A stretch of 64,000 nt of DNA from Allobosea sp. 117 (GTDB taxonomy: Bacteria > Pseudomonadota > Alphaproteobacteria > Rhizobiales > Xanthobacteraceae), in contig NZ_JNLC01000010.1 in assembly GCF_000702305.1 (NCBI RefSeq), forward strand, positions 620,001-684,000, written 5' to 3'. A program made the translations under genes and the position numbers. The stretch's first letter is position 1. Each line of letters opens with the position of its first letter. Below are positions 25,170 to 34,343 of this stretch, piece after piece. Under the pieces are notes generated by a model, which had not been told where the DNA came from, did not search any database, and saw only the letters and a list, made by a program, of their open reading frames with translations.

Positions 25170-27710
25170 GTGTCCAGCAACGCACTCCTAACCGACGATC
25201 CACTTGCGCACGACCTGCCGCCGCGCTTCCGCGACTGGTTCGCCGCGCGCGGCTGGGCGCCGCGCCGGCATCAGCTCGAACTGCTGGAACGGGCGCGGGC
25301 GGGACGCTCGACATTGCTCATCGCTCCGACCGGCGCCGGCAAGACGCTGGCCGGCTTCCTGCCGACGCTGGTCGAGCTGTCGCGCACCCGCAACGAGCGG
25401 CGCTCCCTGCACACGCTCTACATCTCGCCGCTGAAGGCGCTGGCCGTCGACGTCGCGCGCAATCTGGAGCGTCCCGCCGCCGAGATGAACCTGCCGGTGC
25501 GCATCGAAACCCGCACCGGCGACACGCCGGCCTCGCGCCGCCAGCGCCAGCGCCGCGACCCGCCGGACATATTGCTCACCACGCCGGAGCAGATCGCGCT
25601 GCTGCTGGCCTCCGCCGATGCCGAGCATCTATTCAAGGGTCTGAGGCGCATCGTGCTCGACGAGCTGCACGCGCTGGCCGGCTCGAAGCGCGGTGATCTT
25701 CTCTCGCTCGGCCTCTCCCGCCTGCGCCGCATCGCGCCGGAGGTCCAGACGGTCGGCCTCTCCGCGACGGTGGCGGACCCGGACACGCTGCGCCGCTGGC
25801 TGGTGCCGCAGGACGGTACCGAGGAGGCGCTGGGCGATGTGGTGATCGCCGATCCCGGCGCGGCGCCCGATCTCTCCATGCTCGACAGCGCCGAGCGCCT
25901 GCCCTGGGCCGGGCACACGGCGCGCCATGCGCTCGGCGACATCTACCGGATGATCGGCGAGAACACGACGACGCTGGTCTTCGTCAACACCCGCATGCAG
26001 GCCGAGCTGCTGTTCCAGGAGCTGTGGAAGATCAACGACGACAACCTCCCCATCGCGCTGCACCACGGCTCGCTCGACGTCGGCCAGCGCCGGCGGGTCG
26101 AGGCGGCGATGGCGGAAGGGCGGCTGAAGGGCGTGGTCTGCACCTCCTCGCTCGACCTCGGCATCGACTGGGGGGCGGTCGACCTCGTCATCAATGTCGG
26201 CGCACCGAAGGGTTCCTCGCGCCTGATGCAGCGTATCGGCCGCGCCAATCACCGGCTCGACGAGCCCTCGCGGGCGGTGCTGGTGCCGGCGAACCGCTTC
26301 GAGGTGCTGGAATGCCGTGCCGCGCTGGAGGCGGTCGAGGCGGGGGCGCAGGATTCGAAAGTGGAGCGCTCCGGCGCGCTCGACGTGCTGGCCCAGCACG
26401 TGCTCGGCATGGCCTGCGCCGCGCCGTTCGCGGCCGACGATCTCTATCGCGAGGTCATCACCGCCGAGCCCTATGCGCAGCTCCCGCGCGCCGATTTCGA
26501 CGATGTGGTCGATTTCGTCGCCACCGGCGGCTACGCGCTGCGCGCCTATGAGCGCTTCGCCCACATCCGCCGCATGAAGGACGGCCGCTGGCGGGTCACC
26601 AACCCCTTCGTCGCGCAGCAATATCGGCTGAACGTCGGCACCATCGTCGAGGCCACCATGCTGAAGGTCCGCCTCGTGAAGGCGGGCAAAGGCGGGCGCC
26701 CGCGCTTCGGCGGCCGGATGCTGGGCGAGGTGGAGGAATATTTCGTCGAGACCATGAGCCCCGGCGACACCTTCGTCTTCGCCGGCGAGGTGCTGGAATA
26801 TCAGGCCATCGTCGAGGACGAGGTCTATGTCTCGCGCACCGCCTCGAACGACCCGAAGGTGCCGTCCTATGCCGGCGGCAAGTTCCCGCTCTCGACCTTC
26901 CTCGCTGCCGGCGTGCGCGCCATGCTGGCCTCGCCGGAGCGCTGGAAGAGCCTGCCCGGGCAGGTCGAGGACTGGCTCGCCATGCAGCGCCGCCGCTCGC
27001 GCCTGCCCGGCCGGGAGGACCTGCTGGTCGAGACCTTCCCGCGCGGCGGGCGCTACTACATGGTCGCCTATCCCTTCGAGGGGCGGCTCGCCCACCAGAC
27101 GCTCGGCATGCTGCTCACCCGCCGGCTGGAGCGCGCCCGCCTGCGTCCGCTCGGCTTCGTCGCCAACGACTATGCGATTGCGGTCTATGGCATTTCCGAC
27201 CTGTCGCTGGCGATCCGCCAGGGCCGGCTCTCGCTCGACGCGCTGTTCGATTCGGACATGCTGGGCGACGACCTGGAGGCGTGGCTCGCCGAATCCGCCC
27301 TGATGAAGCGCACCTTCCGGCAATGCGCCGTCATCGCCGGGCTGATCGAGCGCCGCTTCCCCGGCAAGGAGAAGAATTCCCGCCAGGTGACGATGTCGAG
27401 CGATCTCGTCTATGACGTGCTGCGCTCGCACGAGCCGGATCACGTGCTGCTGCGCGCCGCGCGGGCGGATGCGGCGACCGGCCTCTTGGACATTCGCCGG
27501 CTCTCCGACATGCTGATGCGCATCCGCGGGCGAATCGACCATGTCGCCCTCGACGGCGTCTCGCCGCTGGCGGTGCCGGCGATGCTGGAGATCGGCCGCG
27601 AGGCGGTGGCCGGCGAGGCGGCGGAGGCGCTGCTCGCCGAGGCCGAGGCGGAGCTGGTCAGGGAGGCCATGGGGTCAGGTGGAAGCGACGGAGGCCGGAC
27701 AGTACATTGA
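25170..27710 (+). CDS. Ligase-associated Lhr-core type DEXH-box DNA helicase
   Basis: An 846-residue superfamily 2 helicase of the Lhr-Core type. Walker A is LLIAPTGAGKTLAGFLP (about residues 49-65), motif II is VLDELHALAGSKRGD (about 162-176, DELH), motif III is GLSATVADP, and motif VI is MQRIGRANHRLD (about 351-362). The C-terminal Lhr-specific winged-helix and core domains follow. Related enzymes are 3'-to-5' translocases that unwind RNA:DNA and DNA duplexes. Translation starts at a GTG (25170). The phosphoesterase gene pdeM begins inside its last 32 bases, in another frame. Confidence 0.95.
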   Translation: MSSNALLTDDPLAHDLPPRFRDWFAARGWAPRRHQLELLERARAGRSTLLIAPTGAGKTLAGFLPTLVELSRTRNERRSLHTLYISPLKALAVDVARNLERPAAEMNLPVRIETRTGDTPASRRQRQRRDPPDILLTTPEQIALLLASADAEHLFKGLRRIVLDELHALAGSKRGDLLSLGLSRLRRIAPEVQTVGLSATVADPDTLRRWLVPQDGTEEALGDVVIADPGAAPDLSMLDSAERLPWAGHTARHALGDIYRMIGENTTTLVFVNTRMQAELLFQELWKINDDNLPIALHHGSLDVGQRRRVEAAMAEGRLKGVVCTSSLDLGIDWGAVDLVINVGAPKGSSRLMQRIGRANHRLDEPSRAVLVPANRFEVLECRAALEAVEAGAQDSKVERSGALDVLAQHVLGMACAAPFAADDLYREVITAEPYAQLPRADFDDVVDFVATGGYALRAYERFAHIRRMKDGRWRVTNPFVAQQYRLNVGTIVEATMLKVRLVKAGKGGRPRFGGRMLGEVEEYFVETMSPGDTFVFAGEVLEYQAIVEDEVYVSRTASNDPKVPSYAGGKFPLSTFLAAGVRAMLASPERWKSLPGQVEDWLAMQRRRSRLPGREDLLVETFPRGGRYYMVAYPFEGRLAHQTLGMLLTRRLERARLRPLGFVANDYAIAVYGISDLSLAIRQGRLSLDALFDSDMLGDDLEAWLAESALMKRTFRQCAVIAGLIERRFPGKEKNSRQVTMSSDLVYDVLRSHEPDHVLLRAARADAATGLLDIRRLSDMLMRIRGRIDHVALDGVSPLAVPAMLEIGREAVAGEAAEALLAEAEAELVREAMGSGGSDGGRTVH

Positions 27711-28413
27711 CGCCGACGAGATCGGCCTCGCCGGCGCGCGCCTCCTGCTCGACGCCGCCGGCGCCCTGTTCTGGCCCGCCGAGCGCATGCTGATCGTCGC
27801 CGACCTGCATCTGGAGAAGGGCTCCGCCTTCGCCGCGCGCGGCGTGCCGCTGCCGCCCTATGACAGCCGGACGACGCTCGCGCTGCTCGCCCGCCTCGTC
27901 GCGCGCTGGCGTCCGCGCACCGTGGTTGCGCTGGGCGACAGTCTGCACGACCGCGGCGCCGGCACCCGGCTGGGGAGCGAGGAGCGCGCGGCGCTGTCCG
28001 ATCTCGGGCGCGGGCGGGAGATCGTCTGGGTCGCCGGCAACCATGACCCCGACCCGGTGCCGGAGCTCGGCGGTATGCACATGCACGAAGTCACGGTCGG
28101 CCCGCTGGTGCTGCGGCACGAGCCGGCCCCGCGCGGCGGGGAATGCGGTGCCGGCCGGCAAGCTCATGGTGAGATCGCCGGCCATTTCCATCCTGTCGCC
28201 CGCATCGTGCGGCGCGGGCGCGGCATCCGCCGCCGCTGCTTCGCCACCGACGGCATGCGCCTCGTGCTGCCGGCGCTCGGCGCCTATGCCGGCGGACTGA
28301 ACGTGCGTGATCCCGCGCTGGCGGGCCTGTTCGCCGGGGCGTTCAACGCGCACCTCGTCGGCGCCGCCCGCACCTATCGCCTGCCGCACCACGTCTGCCT
28401 GCCGGATTGGTAG
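27679..28413 (+). CDS. pdeM: Ligase-associated DNA damage response phosphoesterase/endonuclease PdeM
   Basis: A 244-residue calcineurin-fold metallophosphoesterase. The metal-binding motifs are MLIVADLHLEKG (DLH, about residue 38), LGDSLHDRG (GD, about 84), WVAGNHDPD (GNHD, about 118), and GHFHPVARI (GHxH, about 171). It belongs to the repair cluster with the Lhr-type helicase, ligase and exonuclease; homologues have phosphodiesterase or endonuclease activity. The GTG at 27679 (VEATEAGQYID) is the best visible start, overlapping the helicase gene by 32 bases, so translation is probably coupled. Confidence 0.9.
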   Translation: MEATEAGQYIDADEIGLAGARLLLDAAGALFWPAERMLIVADLHLEKGSAFAARGVPLPPYDSRTTLALLARLVARWRPRTVVALGDSLHDRGAGTRLGSEERAALSDLGRGREIVWVAGNHDPDPVPELGGMHMHEVTVGPLVLRHEPAPRGGECGAGRQAHGEIAGHFHPVARIVRRGRGIRRRCFATDGMRLVLPALGAYAGGLNVRDPALAGLFAGAFNAHLVGAARTYRLPHHVCLPDW

Positions 28414-28522
28414 GGCCGGCTTTCGGCGTCGATCCGATCGTCTGTCAGCGAAGGGTTCGGCCAAAGACCATCTGTTTCAGCCCACCGTCCGCGCGCCTTG
28501 GGACGAACGTCCCGAAATGCAA

Positions 28523-28545
28523 ATGGCCGGGTCATACCCGGCCAT
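28523..28545. terminator. Bidirectional terminator-like hairpin between pdeM and the PodJ-like gene
   Basis: Perfect 9-bp stem ATGGCCGGG / CCCGGCCAT with a TCATA loop, lying between two convergent genes. It has little T-run, so efficiency is uncertain. A hairpin with the same stem lies at 61122-61144. Confidence 0.5.
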
Positions 28546-28572
28546 TGCGAAGCTGCGCGAAGGGACGTCGCC

Positions 28573-31500
28573 TCACGTCTTGGCGCCGGCCTTCTTCTTG
28601 GCGGCGGGGGCGTCGGGGCGGTCCCAGTCGGGATTGGCCAGCGCCACATTGGCGCGGTCGTCGCTCACCACCGGCATCCAGGTCTGCACCGCGAAGCGGA
28701 TCGCCACCAGCGCCTTCTGGTCGAGCCGCGCGGCGATCTCGTCGCGCTTGCGCGCGGCGTCGCCGTCGCCCTGGCTGGCGGCCAGCGCGAACCATTTCCA
28801 GCTTTCCGCGAGGTCGGCCGAGACGCCGAGCCCGCGGGCATAGAGCACGCCGAGATTGTACTGGCTGTCGCGCAGGCCGCGCTCGGCCGCCTTGCGGAAC
28901 CAGCCGGAAGCCGCCCGGTAGTCGGGCTGGCCGTCGACGCCCTCGGCGAGCAGCACGGCGAGATTGTGCATGGCGCGGATGTTGCCGGCCTCCGCCGCCC
29001 TCTCATAGAGCTGGCGGGCGCGCTCGACATTGCGCGGCAGCCCGTCGGCGCCGTTCTCGAGCAGCGCGGCGAGGCGGTACATGGCCGGGATCGAGCCCTT
29101 CGCCATCGCGAACTCGAACCAGCGGGCGGCGAGCGCCGGGCTCTGCGAGGGACCGCGCCCTTCCGCGAGCCGCGCGCCGACCTCGTAGGCGGCCGCCGGA
29201 TCGCCGGCCACCGCCGCCGAGCGCAGGGCCGGGCCGCCGACGCTCGCCGGCAGATCGGCCGGCGGCGTGGTCGAGGAGGAGGACGAGGAACCGGGCGCCG
29301 AAATCGGCGCGGGGGCCGGTGTCGCGGCAGTGCCGGCGGGGGCGCCGATCGAGCCGGTGATGTCGGCGGCCGAGCCGGACGGATCGCCGCTCGCGCTCAT
29401 GCCGGGCGCCAGCGGCTGCTCGGCGCCGACCACGCCGGAGGAGGGCACGTTCGGCACCGGGCCGGCCATGCTCGGCGACGGCGTCGGGCTGATCGAGGAA
29501 TTGCCGGGCGCCTTGGTGGTCTCGCTCGCGGGCGTGGCCGCCGGCTTGGCCGTGCCGCCCAGCATGCGGGCGAGCTGGCCGTCGCGCATCGAGCCGGCGA
29601 TCTGCCACGAGCCGAGCGCCAGCGCGGCGCCGCACACGCCGACCAGCAGCGTGACCCGGCTGCGCGGCGAGAGCAGGCGCTTGAGGCGCGAGCCCTTGCC
29701 CTTGGCGCTGGCCTCGCTGGTCTCCGGCTTGGCGGTGCCCTGCGCGGCGCGGCGGGCGGCGGCGATGAAGGCGGTGCGGCTCGGCACCTGCGCCTCGTCC
29801 TCCGTCTCGATCGGGGGCGCGCCATCGTCGGCGAGCGGCGAATCGAGGCGGCTTCCGCGCATCGGCGAGCCGGAGCCCGGCTCCAGCGGGAAGTCGTCCG
29901 GCAGCTCCGGCTCCTGCGGCACCGGCCGGTCGGCGGCGGAGATCGCCGGCGCGGCGGGCGCTTCCGCCTCCGGCTCGTCGATCAGCTCGAAGCCCGGCGC
30001 GGGCTCGAACGGCGCGTGATAGGCGCGCGCGGCATCGTCCTCGGCCGGCGTCGGCGCCTGGCCCAGCGCCTCCAGCGAGGCGATGCGCTCGACCATGCGC
30101 CCGAGCGTCTCGTTGACCGCCTCCAGCGTGTCGTAGGTGCGACGCTCGGTGGTGTCCTGCCGCGCCTCGAGATCGGCGAGGCCGCGCGTGATCGAGGCGA
30201 CGCCCTCGCCCGGCGCGCCGGTGCCGGCGAATTCGGCGGCGGCGGCGCGGGCGCGCTCCTCGGCGGCGCTGATGGCGCTGGCGCGCGTCTCCTCGATCTG
30301 CACGAACAGGTCGCCGAGCGCCCGCTCGATGCCGGCGAGCTGGGTGAAGCGGCTGTCGGTGGCCTCGATCTTCTCGGCGATGCCGGCGACCTGCCGGCTG
30401 AGCGCCTCGATGGAACCGTCGCCGACGCCGCGCGGCATTATCCGCGCGATGCGCTCGACGAGGCCGTCGAACATCGCCTCCATGCCCTTCGGCGCGGCGT
30501 CGGCGGCGTCGGTGACGGCGACCTGCAGCTCGCCGAGGCGGCGGAGGATGTCGTTCGCCGGCGCCGGATCGGCCGGTTGGCGCAGCGTCGCGACGAGGCG
30601 GTCGCCGAGCGCGTCGAGCCGGTTCTCCAGCGCCGCGACGACCTCGCGCACCATCGGTTCGGGATCGGCGACCTGGTTGATCCGCTCAACCAGCAGCCCG
30701 ACCTGTTCGGCCAGCATGCGGACCGCGTCGTTCGACAGCGCGCGGCCGAGCAGTTCGCGGATTTCCCCGGTCTGCGCCTGCAGGCGGGCGATGGTGGCGC
30801 CGTCGACCGTCTTGGCGCTGACCACGTCCAGCTTGCGCGACAGCGTCTCGACCTTGTCGACCAGTACCGCCGGGCTCTCCGGGGGGGTGAGCTCGCGCAT
30901 GGTGTCGCGCAGCTCGGCGAGGCCGCGCACGATCTCGCCATTGACGCCGTCATCCTGCGAGAGGCGCTCGGTGAGCAGGCTGATGGCGCGCTCCAGTTCG
31001 GTGACGGCGCTGCGGGGGGCGAGCTCGCCGAGCGAACGCTTCATCTCGTCGAGATCGCGGCGCAGCGCGGTGACCGTCTCGCCCATCGGGGCGGCGCGGC
31101 GCAGCTCCTGCATCTGGTCGGAAATGATGTTGAGCTGGCGCTCCAGCCCGGAAAAGTCGAGCGAGGGCTCGCGGATCCGCTCCGCGGCCGGCGGCGGCGG
31201 CGCCACGCTGGCGGATGCCATGGCGGGAGGCGACACGAAGGGCGCCGCGGCGCGCGCCTCCGGGGCGGCGGCCGGGCCGGGCTGCGGACGCGCCGAGGCC
31301 GCCGCGAGATCGAGGCTGCGCTGGCGGGCGGCGATCTCCGCCACCACCGCGTCGAGCGGCGGCGGCGCGATCGGGCTGTGGCGCGGCTCGGGCGCCTTGG
31401 CCGCTGCCGGCTGGGGCGCGGGAGTGCGCGCCGCCTCGGGGGCGGCGACGCGCTCCAGCTTCTTGTTCAACGCCTCGACGGTGCGGGCGATGTCGCTGAC

Positions 31501-32007
31501 GCGCCGGTCGAAGGTATCGGCCGGGCGCTGCTCGGCCCGCTTCTCGACGGTGAGCGCGTCGAGCCGGTCGTTCAGCCGGCGGATGGTGTCGTCGAGATGC
31601 GTCGCGGCTGCCGCCGTGCCCTTGTCGGGGTCCTGCAGCAGCTTGCCGATTCGCCCGTTCAGCGCGTCGAGCGCGGTGATCAGGTCGTCGCCGCGCGCCG
31701 AGACGGCGCGGCTGCCGCGATGCGGCGGCGGCGGCTCGCTGCTGGCCAGCCGGTCGATCTCGCCGGCGAGGTCCTGGACCTTGCGCTGCAGGTCGCCGAC
31801 CATGCCGCTGCTGCTGCTCGTTCCGCCCGCCCGTGCAGGCGTCGCCGCGGCCGCTGGCGGCTGGGGCGAGTCGCGATAGGCGGCGCCGAGCAATGTCGTC
31901 CTGAGCCACTCATTGAGGGGGACGCCGGCCTCGCGTGCGGCTTCGCGCATCGCGGTCCACGCCTCGGCATCCACCTGTTCCGCATTGGATGGCGCGCCTT
32001 GCCTCAC
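28573..32007 (-). CDS. PodJ-like polar organelle/SEL1-repeat protein
   Basis: A 1144-residue protein with PodJ-like architecture. A long cytoplasmic part (to about residue 770) is predicted to be mostly coiled coil (repeated LxxRLDxL, VEALNKKLERV and ALGDRL heptads). One membrane segment follows (RVTLLVGVCGAALALGSWQI, about 775-795), then a low-complexity Ser/Pro/Ala periplasmic linker. About four Sel1 repeats come last (about 935-1085, for example AARWFEFAMAKGSIPAMYRL and LYERAAEAGNIRAMHNLAVL). PodJ organises the new pole in Caulobacter. The GTG at 32007 is preferred because GGAG lies 6-9 bases upstream; a GTG at 32055 would add 16 residues. A peptidoglycan-binding C-terminal domain is not visible. 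Confidence 0.82.
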   Translation of the reverse strand: MRQGAPSNAEQVDAEAWTAMREAAREAGVPLNEWLRTTLLGAAYRDSPQPPAAAATPARAGGTSSSSGMVGDLQRKVQDLAGEIDRLASSEPPPPHRGSRAVSARGDDLITALDALNGRIGKLLQDPDKGTAAAATHLDDTIRRLNDRLDALTVEKRAEQRPADTFDRRVSDIARTVEALNKKLERVAAPEAARTPAPQPAAAKAPEPRHSPIAPPPLDAVVAEIAARQRSLDLAAASARPQPGPAAAPEARAAAPFVSPPAMASASVAPPPPAAERIREPSLDFSGLERQLNIISDQMQELRRAAPMGETVTALRRDLDEMKRSLGELAPRSAVTELERAISLLTERLSQDDGVNGEIVRGLAELRDTMRELTPPESPAVLVDKVETLSRKLDVVSAKTVDGATIARLQAQTGEIRELLGRALSNDAVRMLAEQVGLLVERINQVADPEPMVREVVAALENRLDALGDRLVATLRQPADPAPANDILRRLGELQVAVTDAADAAPKGMEAMFDGLVERIARIMPRGVGDGSIEALSRQVAGIAEKIEATDSRFTQLAGIERALGDLFVQIEETRASAISAAEERARAAAAEFAGTGAPGEGVASITRGLADLEARQDTTERRTYDTLEAVNETLGRMVERIASLEALGQAPTPAEDDAARAYHAPFEPAPGFELIDEPEAEAPAAPAISAADRPVPQEPELPDDFPLEPGSGSPMRGSRLDSPLADDGAPPIETEDEAQVPSRTAFIAAARRAAQGTAKPETSEASAKGKGSRLKRLLSPRSRVTLLVGVCGAALALGSWQIAGSMRDGQLARMLGGTAKPAATPASETTKAPGNSSISPTPSPSMAGPVPNVPSSGVVGAEQPLAPGMSASGDPSGSAADITGSIGAPAGTAATPAPAPISAPGSSSSSSTTPPADLPASVGGPALRSAAVAGDPAAAYEVGARLAEGRGPSQSPALAARWFEFAMAKGSIPAMYRLAALLENGADGLPRNVERARQLYERAAEAGNIRAMHNLAVLLAEGVDGQPDYRAASGWFRKAAERGLRDSQYNLGVLYARGLGVSADLAESWKWFALAASQGDGDAARKRDEIAARLDQKALVAIRFAVQTWMPVVSDDRANVALANPDWDRPDAPAAKKKAGAKT

Positions 32008-32423
32008 CTTCGTCTCCGTTGCGGTGGGCGCTGCGTCGGTTGTGGAAAGAATCACCGACGCAACGCGAAGTGGCTAATGAATGAACAGACTTTTGCTTTT
32101 CTTGGTAAACGCCGCGTTAACGAACTACCGCCGGTTAACCATGGCCGGAGCCGCCAGCGCCCTGCGTCGGGCTCGATCCGCACCCGCGGCGAGCGCGTTG
32201 GACGGCGGGCAGGCACTTAGCGGGGGCGGCGTCGGGGTGGCGCCACGGCTGAGGTAATCCGATACAAATAATTATATTTCAATAACTTGAACGCATTACG
32301 CAGCGTCATTTAACAGTAAGTTGCCCTAACGTCCGGTGCGACTTTCTCCCCTAGCGGCAACTGGTCAGCGACACTGGCTATCAAGGTCCCCTGACGGCCC
32401 TGCCCCTAGCCGGAGTTGACGAC
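32008..32423. other. Divergent intergenic region with scattered TTAA motifs
   Basis: This 416-base stretch separates the PodJ-like gene from the divergent MerR gene and holds no supportable gene. It is AT-rich near 32255-32335. GTTAAC at 32116-32121 and GGTTAACC at 32133-32140 are CtrA-like half sites but not correctly spaced. TTAA-N7-TTGC at 32310-32324 is a partial match to TTAA-N7-TTAA. Confidence 0.4.
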
Positions 32424-32855
32424 ATGGATTTCACGACCTTCGAGGCCGACCGCGCTGCCGACGCGCCCACCCGCGGCGCGGGTGACACGCAGTTCTTCAC
32501 CATCGGCGACCTCGCCCGCGAGTTCGGCGTCACGCTGCGCGCGCTTCGCTTCTACGAGGACAAGGGCCTTCTGGAGCCCCGCCGCGAGGGCCTGACCCGG
32601 CTCTACAGCGCGGTCGAGCGCTCGCGCCTCAGCACCATCCTCAAGGGCAAGAAGCTCGGCTTCACCCTCGCCGAGATCAAGAGCATGGTTGCCCTTCGCG
32701 AGGGCGGTCCGATGCCGAGCGGCGGCCTCGCCCTCACTCGCGAGAAGTGCGTTGAGCAGGTGAGCCTGCTCGAGCGGCAGAAGGCCGACATCGAGGAGGC
32801 CATCGCCGAGCTGCGCCAGATGGTGGCGGCGTTCCCGGCGCGCAGCGCGGCCTGA
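32424..32855 (+). CDS. MerR family transcriptional regulator
   Basis: A 143-residue MerR-type regulator. The winged helix-turn-helix begins FFTIGDLAREFGVTLRALRF (about residues 24-43), followed by YEDKGLLEPRREGLTRLY and the helix LSTILKGKKLGFTLAEI. A dimerisation coiled coil ends the protein (about 108-140). There is only one cysteine after the DNA-binding domain, so it is not a classical metal sensor. Its ligand and target are unknown; no other regulated gene lies in its transcription unit. A strong terminator follows. Confidence 0.9.
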   Translation: MDFTTFEADRAADAPTRGAGDTQFFTIGDLAREFGVTLRALRFYEDKGLLEPRREGLTRLYSAVERSRLSTILKGKKLGFTLAEIKSMVALREGGPMPSGGLALTREKCVEQVSLLERQKADIEEAIAELRQMVAAFPARSAA

Positions 32856-32889
32856 GCGCCGATCTTCATCTCCTGAGCGAACTGACCAG

Positions 32890-32913
32890 ACGGCGCCCTC
32901 GCGGGCGCCGTTT
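32890..32913 (+). terminator. Rho-independent terminator after the MerR gene
   Basis: Stem ACGGCGCCC / GGGCGCCGT with a TCGC loop, followed by TTCTGTTC, 35 bases past the stop. Confidence 0.8.
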
Positions 32914-33004
32914 CTGTTCGACGTCTGGGCCGATCGGACTTGGAGCGGGCGGCCGGCTCCGGTAACAAGGGCGCCATCCCTCCCGGCGCGTCGCGCCCGA
33001 GCCG

Positions 33005-33646
33005 ATGGCCCATCCCATGCCCGACCAGTCCCGCACCATCGACTATTACTTCTCGATCCACAGCCCCTGGGCCTTTCTCGGCCATGCGCCGTTCAGCGCG
33101 CTGGCCGGGCGCTACGGGCTGAAGGTCAATTATCTGCCGGTGCTGCTCGGCGATCTGTTCGCCGAGACCGGTGGCCTGCCGCTTGCCCGCCGCCACCCGG
33201 CCCGGCAGCGCTACCGCACGGTGGAGCTGAAGCGCTGGCGCGAGGCGCGCGGCATCGACTTCCACCTGAAGCCGGCCCACTGGCCCTTCGACGTGGCGCT
33301 GGCGGACAAGACGGTGATTGCGGCGACGCTCGCCGGAGCCGATGCCGGGGCGCTGGCGGCGCGGCTCTTCGCCGGCGCCTGGCAGCGGCAGGAGAACATG
33401 GCCGATCCCGAGGCGCTGCTCGGCGCGCTGGCCGAGCTCGGCCTTTCCGGCGACCTCCTGGTGGAGGCGACCGGCGCGCGCATCGCCGATATCTATGTCG
33501 GCAACCGCGAGCGGGCGATCGCCGCCGACGTGTTCGGCTCGCCCTCCTATGTGCTCGACGGCGAGGTTTTCTGGGGGCAGGATCGGATCGATCTTCTGGA
33601 GGCGGCGTTGTCCTCCGGCCGGCCGCCCTTCACGTCGGAGTTCTGA
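33005..33646 (+). CDS. 2-hydroxychromene-2-carboxylate isomerase/DsbA-like GST-kappa family protein
   Basis: A 213-residue thioredoxin-fold protein of the HCCA isomerase/GST-kappa family. The opening IDYYFSIHSPWAFLGHAPF has the family serine in place of DsbA's CxxC. The middle helical insertion includes FHLKPAHWPFDVALADKTVI, and the end carries the cis-proline region FGSPSYVLDGEVFWGQDRID. Such enzymes isomerise aromatic degradation intermediates or conjugate glutathione. No aromatic pathway genes adjoin it, so the substrate is unknown. The internal ATG at 33017 (MPDQSRT) is an alternative start. Confidence 0.85.
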   Translation: MAHPMPDQSRTIDYYFSIHSPWAFLGHAPFSALAGRYGLKVNYLPVLLGDLFAETGGLPLARRHPARQRYRTVELKRWREARGIDFHLKPAHWPFDVALADKTVIAATLAGADAGALAARLFAGAWQRQENMADPEALLGALAELGLSGDLLVEATGARIADIYVGNRERAIAADVFGSPSYVLDGEVFWGQDRIDLLEAALSSGRPPFTSEF

Positions 33647-33704
33647 GGCCGGCCGGCGGTTCGGCCGGGATCGCCGCCTTATCTCTCGCGCGATGGAGGT
33701 CGTG

Positions 33705-34283
33705 ATGCGCAACCGTTTCCCGCTCGCCTCTGCGCTGCTCGCGGGCCTCGCGCTCGCACTGGCCGGCCTCGCGCCGGTAGCGGCCCAGCCGGCGCCCGGC
33801 ACTCCGCCGACGGCTCCCGTACCGCGTGCCGGCACCACCGACGTGCCACGCTTCTCCATGCAGCCGGTCGAGGGCGGCCTCCTGCGCCTCGACGGGCGCA
33901 CCGGGCAGCTTTCCTTCTGCTCCTCCGTCTCGGGGAGCTGGACCTGCCGGCTGGTGCCGGACGACCGCTCGGCCTATGAGCAGGAGATCGCCCGGCTGAA
34001 CGACCGCATCGCCGCCCTCGAAGGGCGCTCGGGCGGGCGTGTGCCGGACATCATGGCGCCGCCCCAGACCACCCCGCCGCAATCGACCTCGCCCGACGGC
34101 AGCGTGCCGCAGGCGACGCCGTCGGTGCCCGACGCCGGCTCCCCGACCGATCCCAAGGACGAGGCCGGCCGCCTCGACCAGGCGATGCGCATGGCCGAGC
34201 AGGCCTTCCGCCGCTTCATGGACATGGTCGACCGGCTGCGCGAGGAACGCGGCACCGGCCAGCGGCAGGACGAGAAGCTTTAA
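33705..34283 (+). CDS. Exported proline-rich protein with coiled-coil segments, unknown function
   Basis: A 192-residue protein. The ATG at 33705 (MRNRFPLA) is preceded by TGGAGG, which decides against the in-frame ATG at 33693. A signal peptide runs to about residue 28 (LAPVAAQ). A segment with FSMQPVEGGLLRLDGRTGQL and two cysteines (SFCSS, WTCRLVP) follows. Then come a short coiled coil (YEQEIARLNDRIAALEGR), a Pro/Thr/Ser-rich linker and a charged C-terminal helix. It resembles periplasmic hypothetical proteins of Hyphomicrobiales; no function is known. Confidence 0.78.
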   Translation: MRNRFPLASALLAGLALALAGLAPVAAQPAPGTPPTAPVPRAGTTDVPRFSMQPVEGGLLRLDGRTGQLSFCSSVSGSWTCRLVPDDRSAYEQEIARLNDRIAALEGRSGGRVPDIMAPPQTTPPQSTSPDGSVPQATPSVPDAGSPTDPKDEAGRLDQAMRMAEQAFRRFMDMVDRLREERGTGQRQDEKL

Positions 34284-34343
34284 GCTCCGGCCTGCTTTCG
34301 GGGCTCAGCGGAACGTCTTCTTCCGAATGAGCACCCGCGAAGC

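Noticed and set aside
32116..32140. CtrA-binding site upstream of the PodJ-like gene
   Set aside because: The two TTAA half sites are 14 bases apart instead of 7, so they do not form a CtrA box. A partial TTAA-N7-TTGC at 32310 is too weak alone.
28498..32220. A 1240-codon open frame on the plus strand antisense to the PodJ-like gene
   Set aside because: Its product is arginine/glycine/alanine-rich low complexity without any domain, the usual shadow of a GC-rich gene. The minus strand encodes a protein with clear coiled coil, membrane and Sel1 features.
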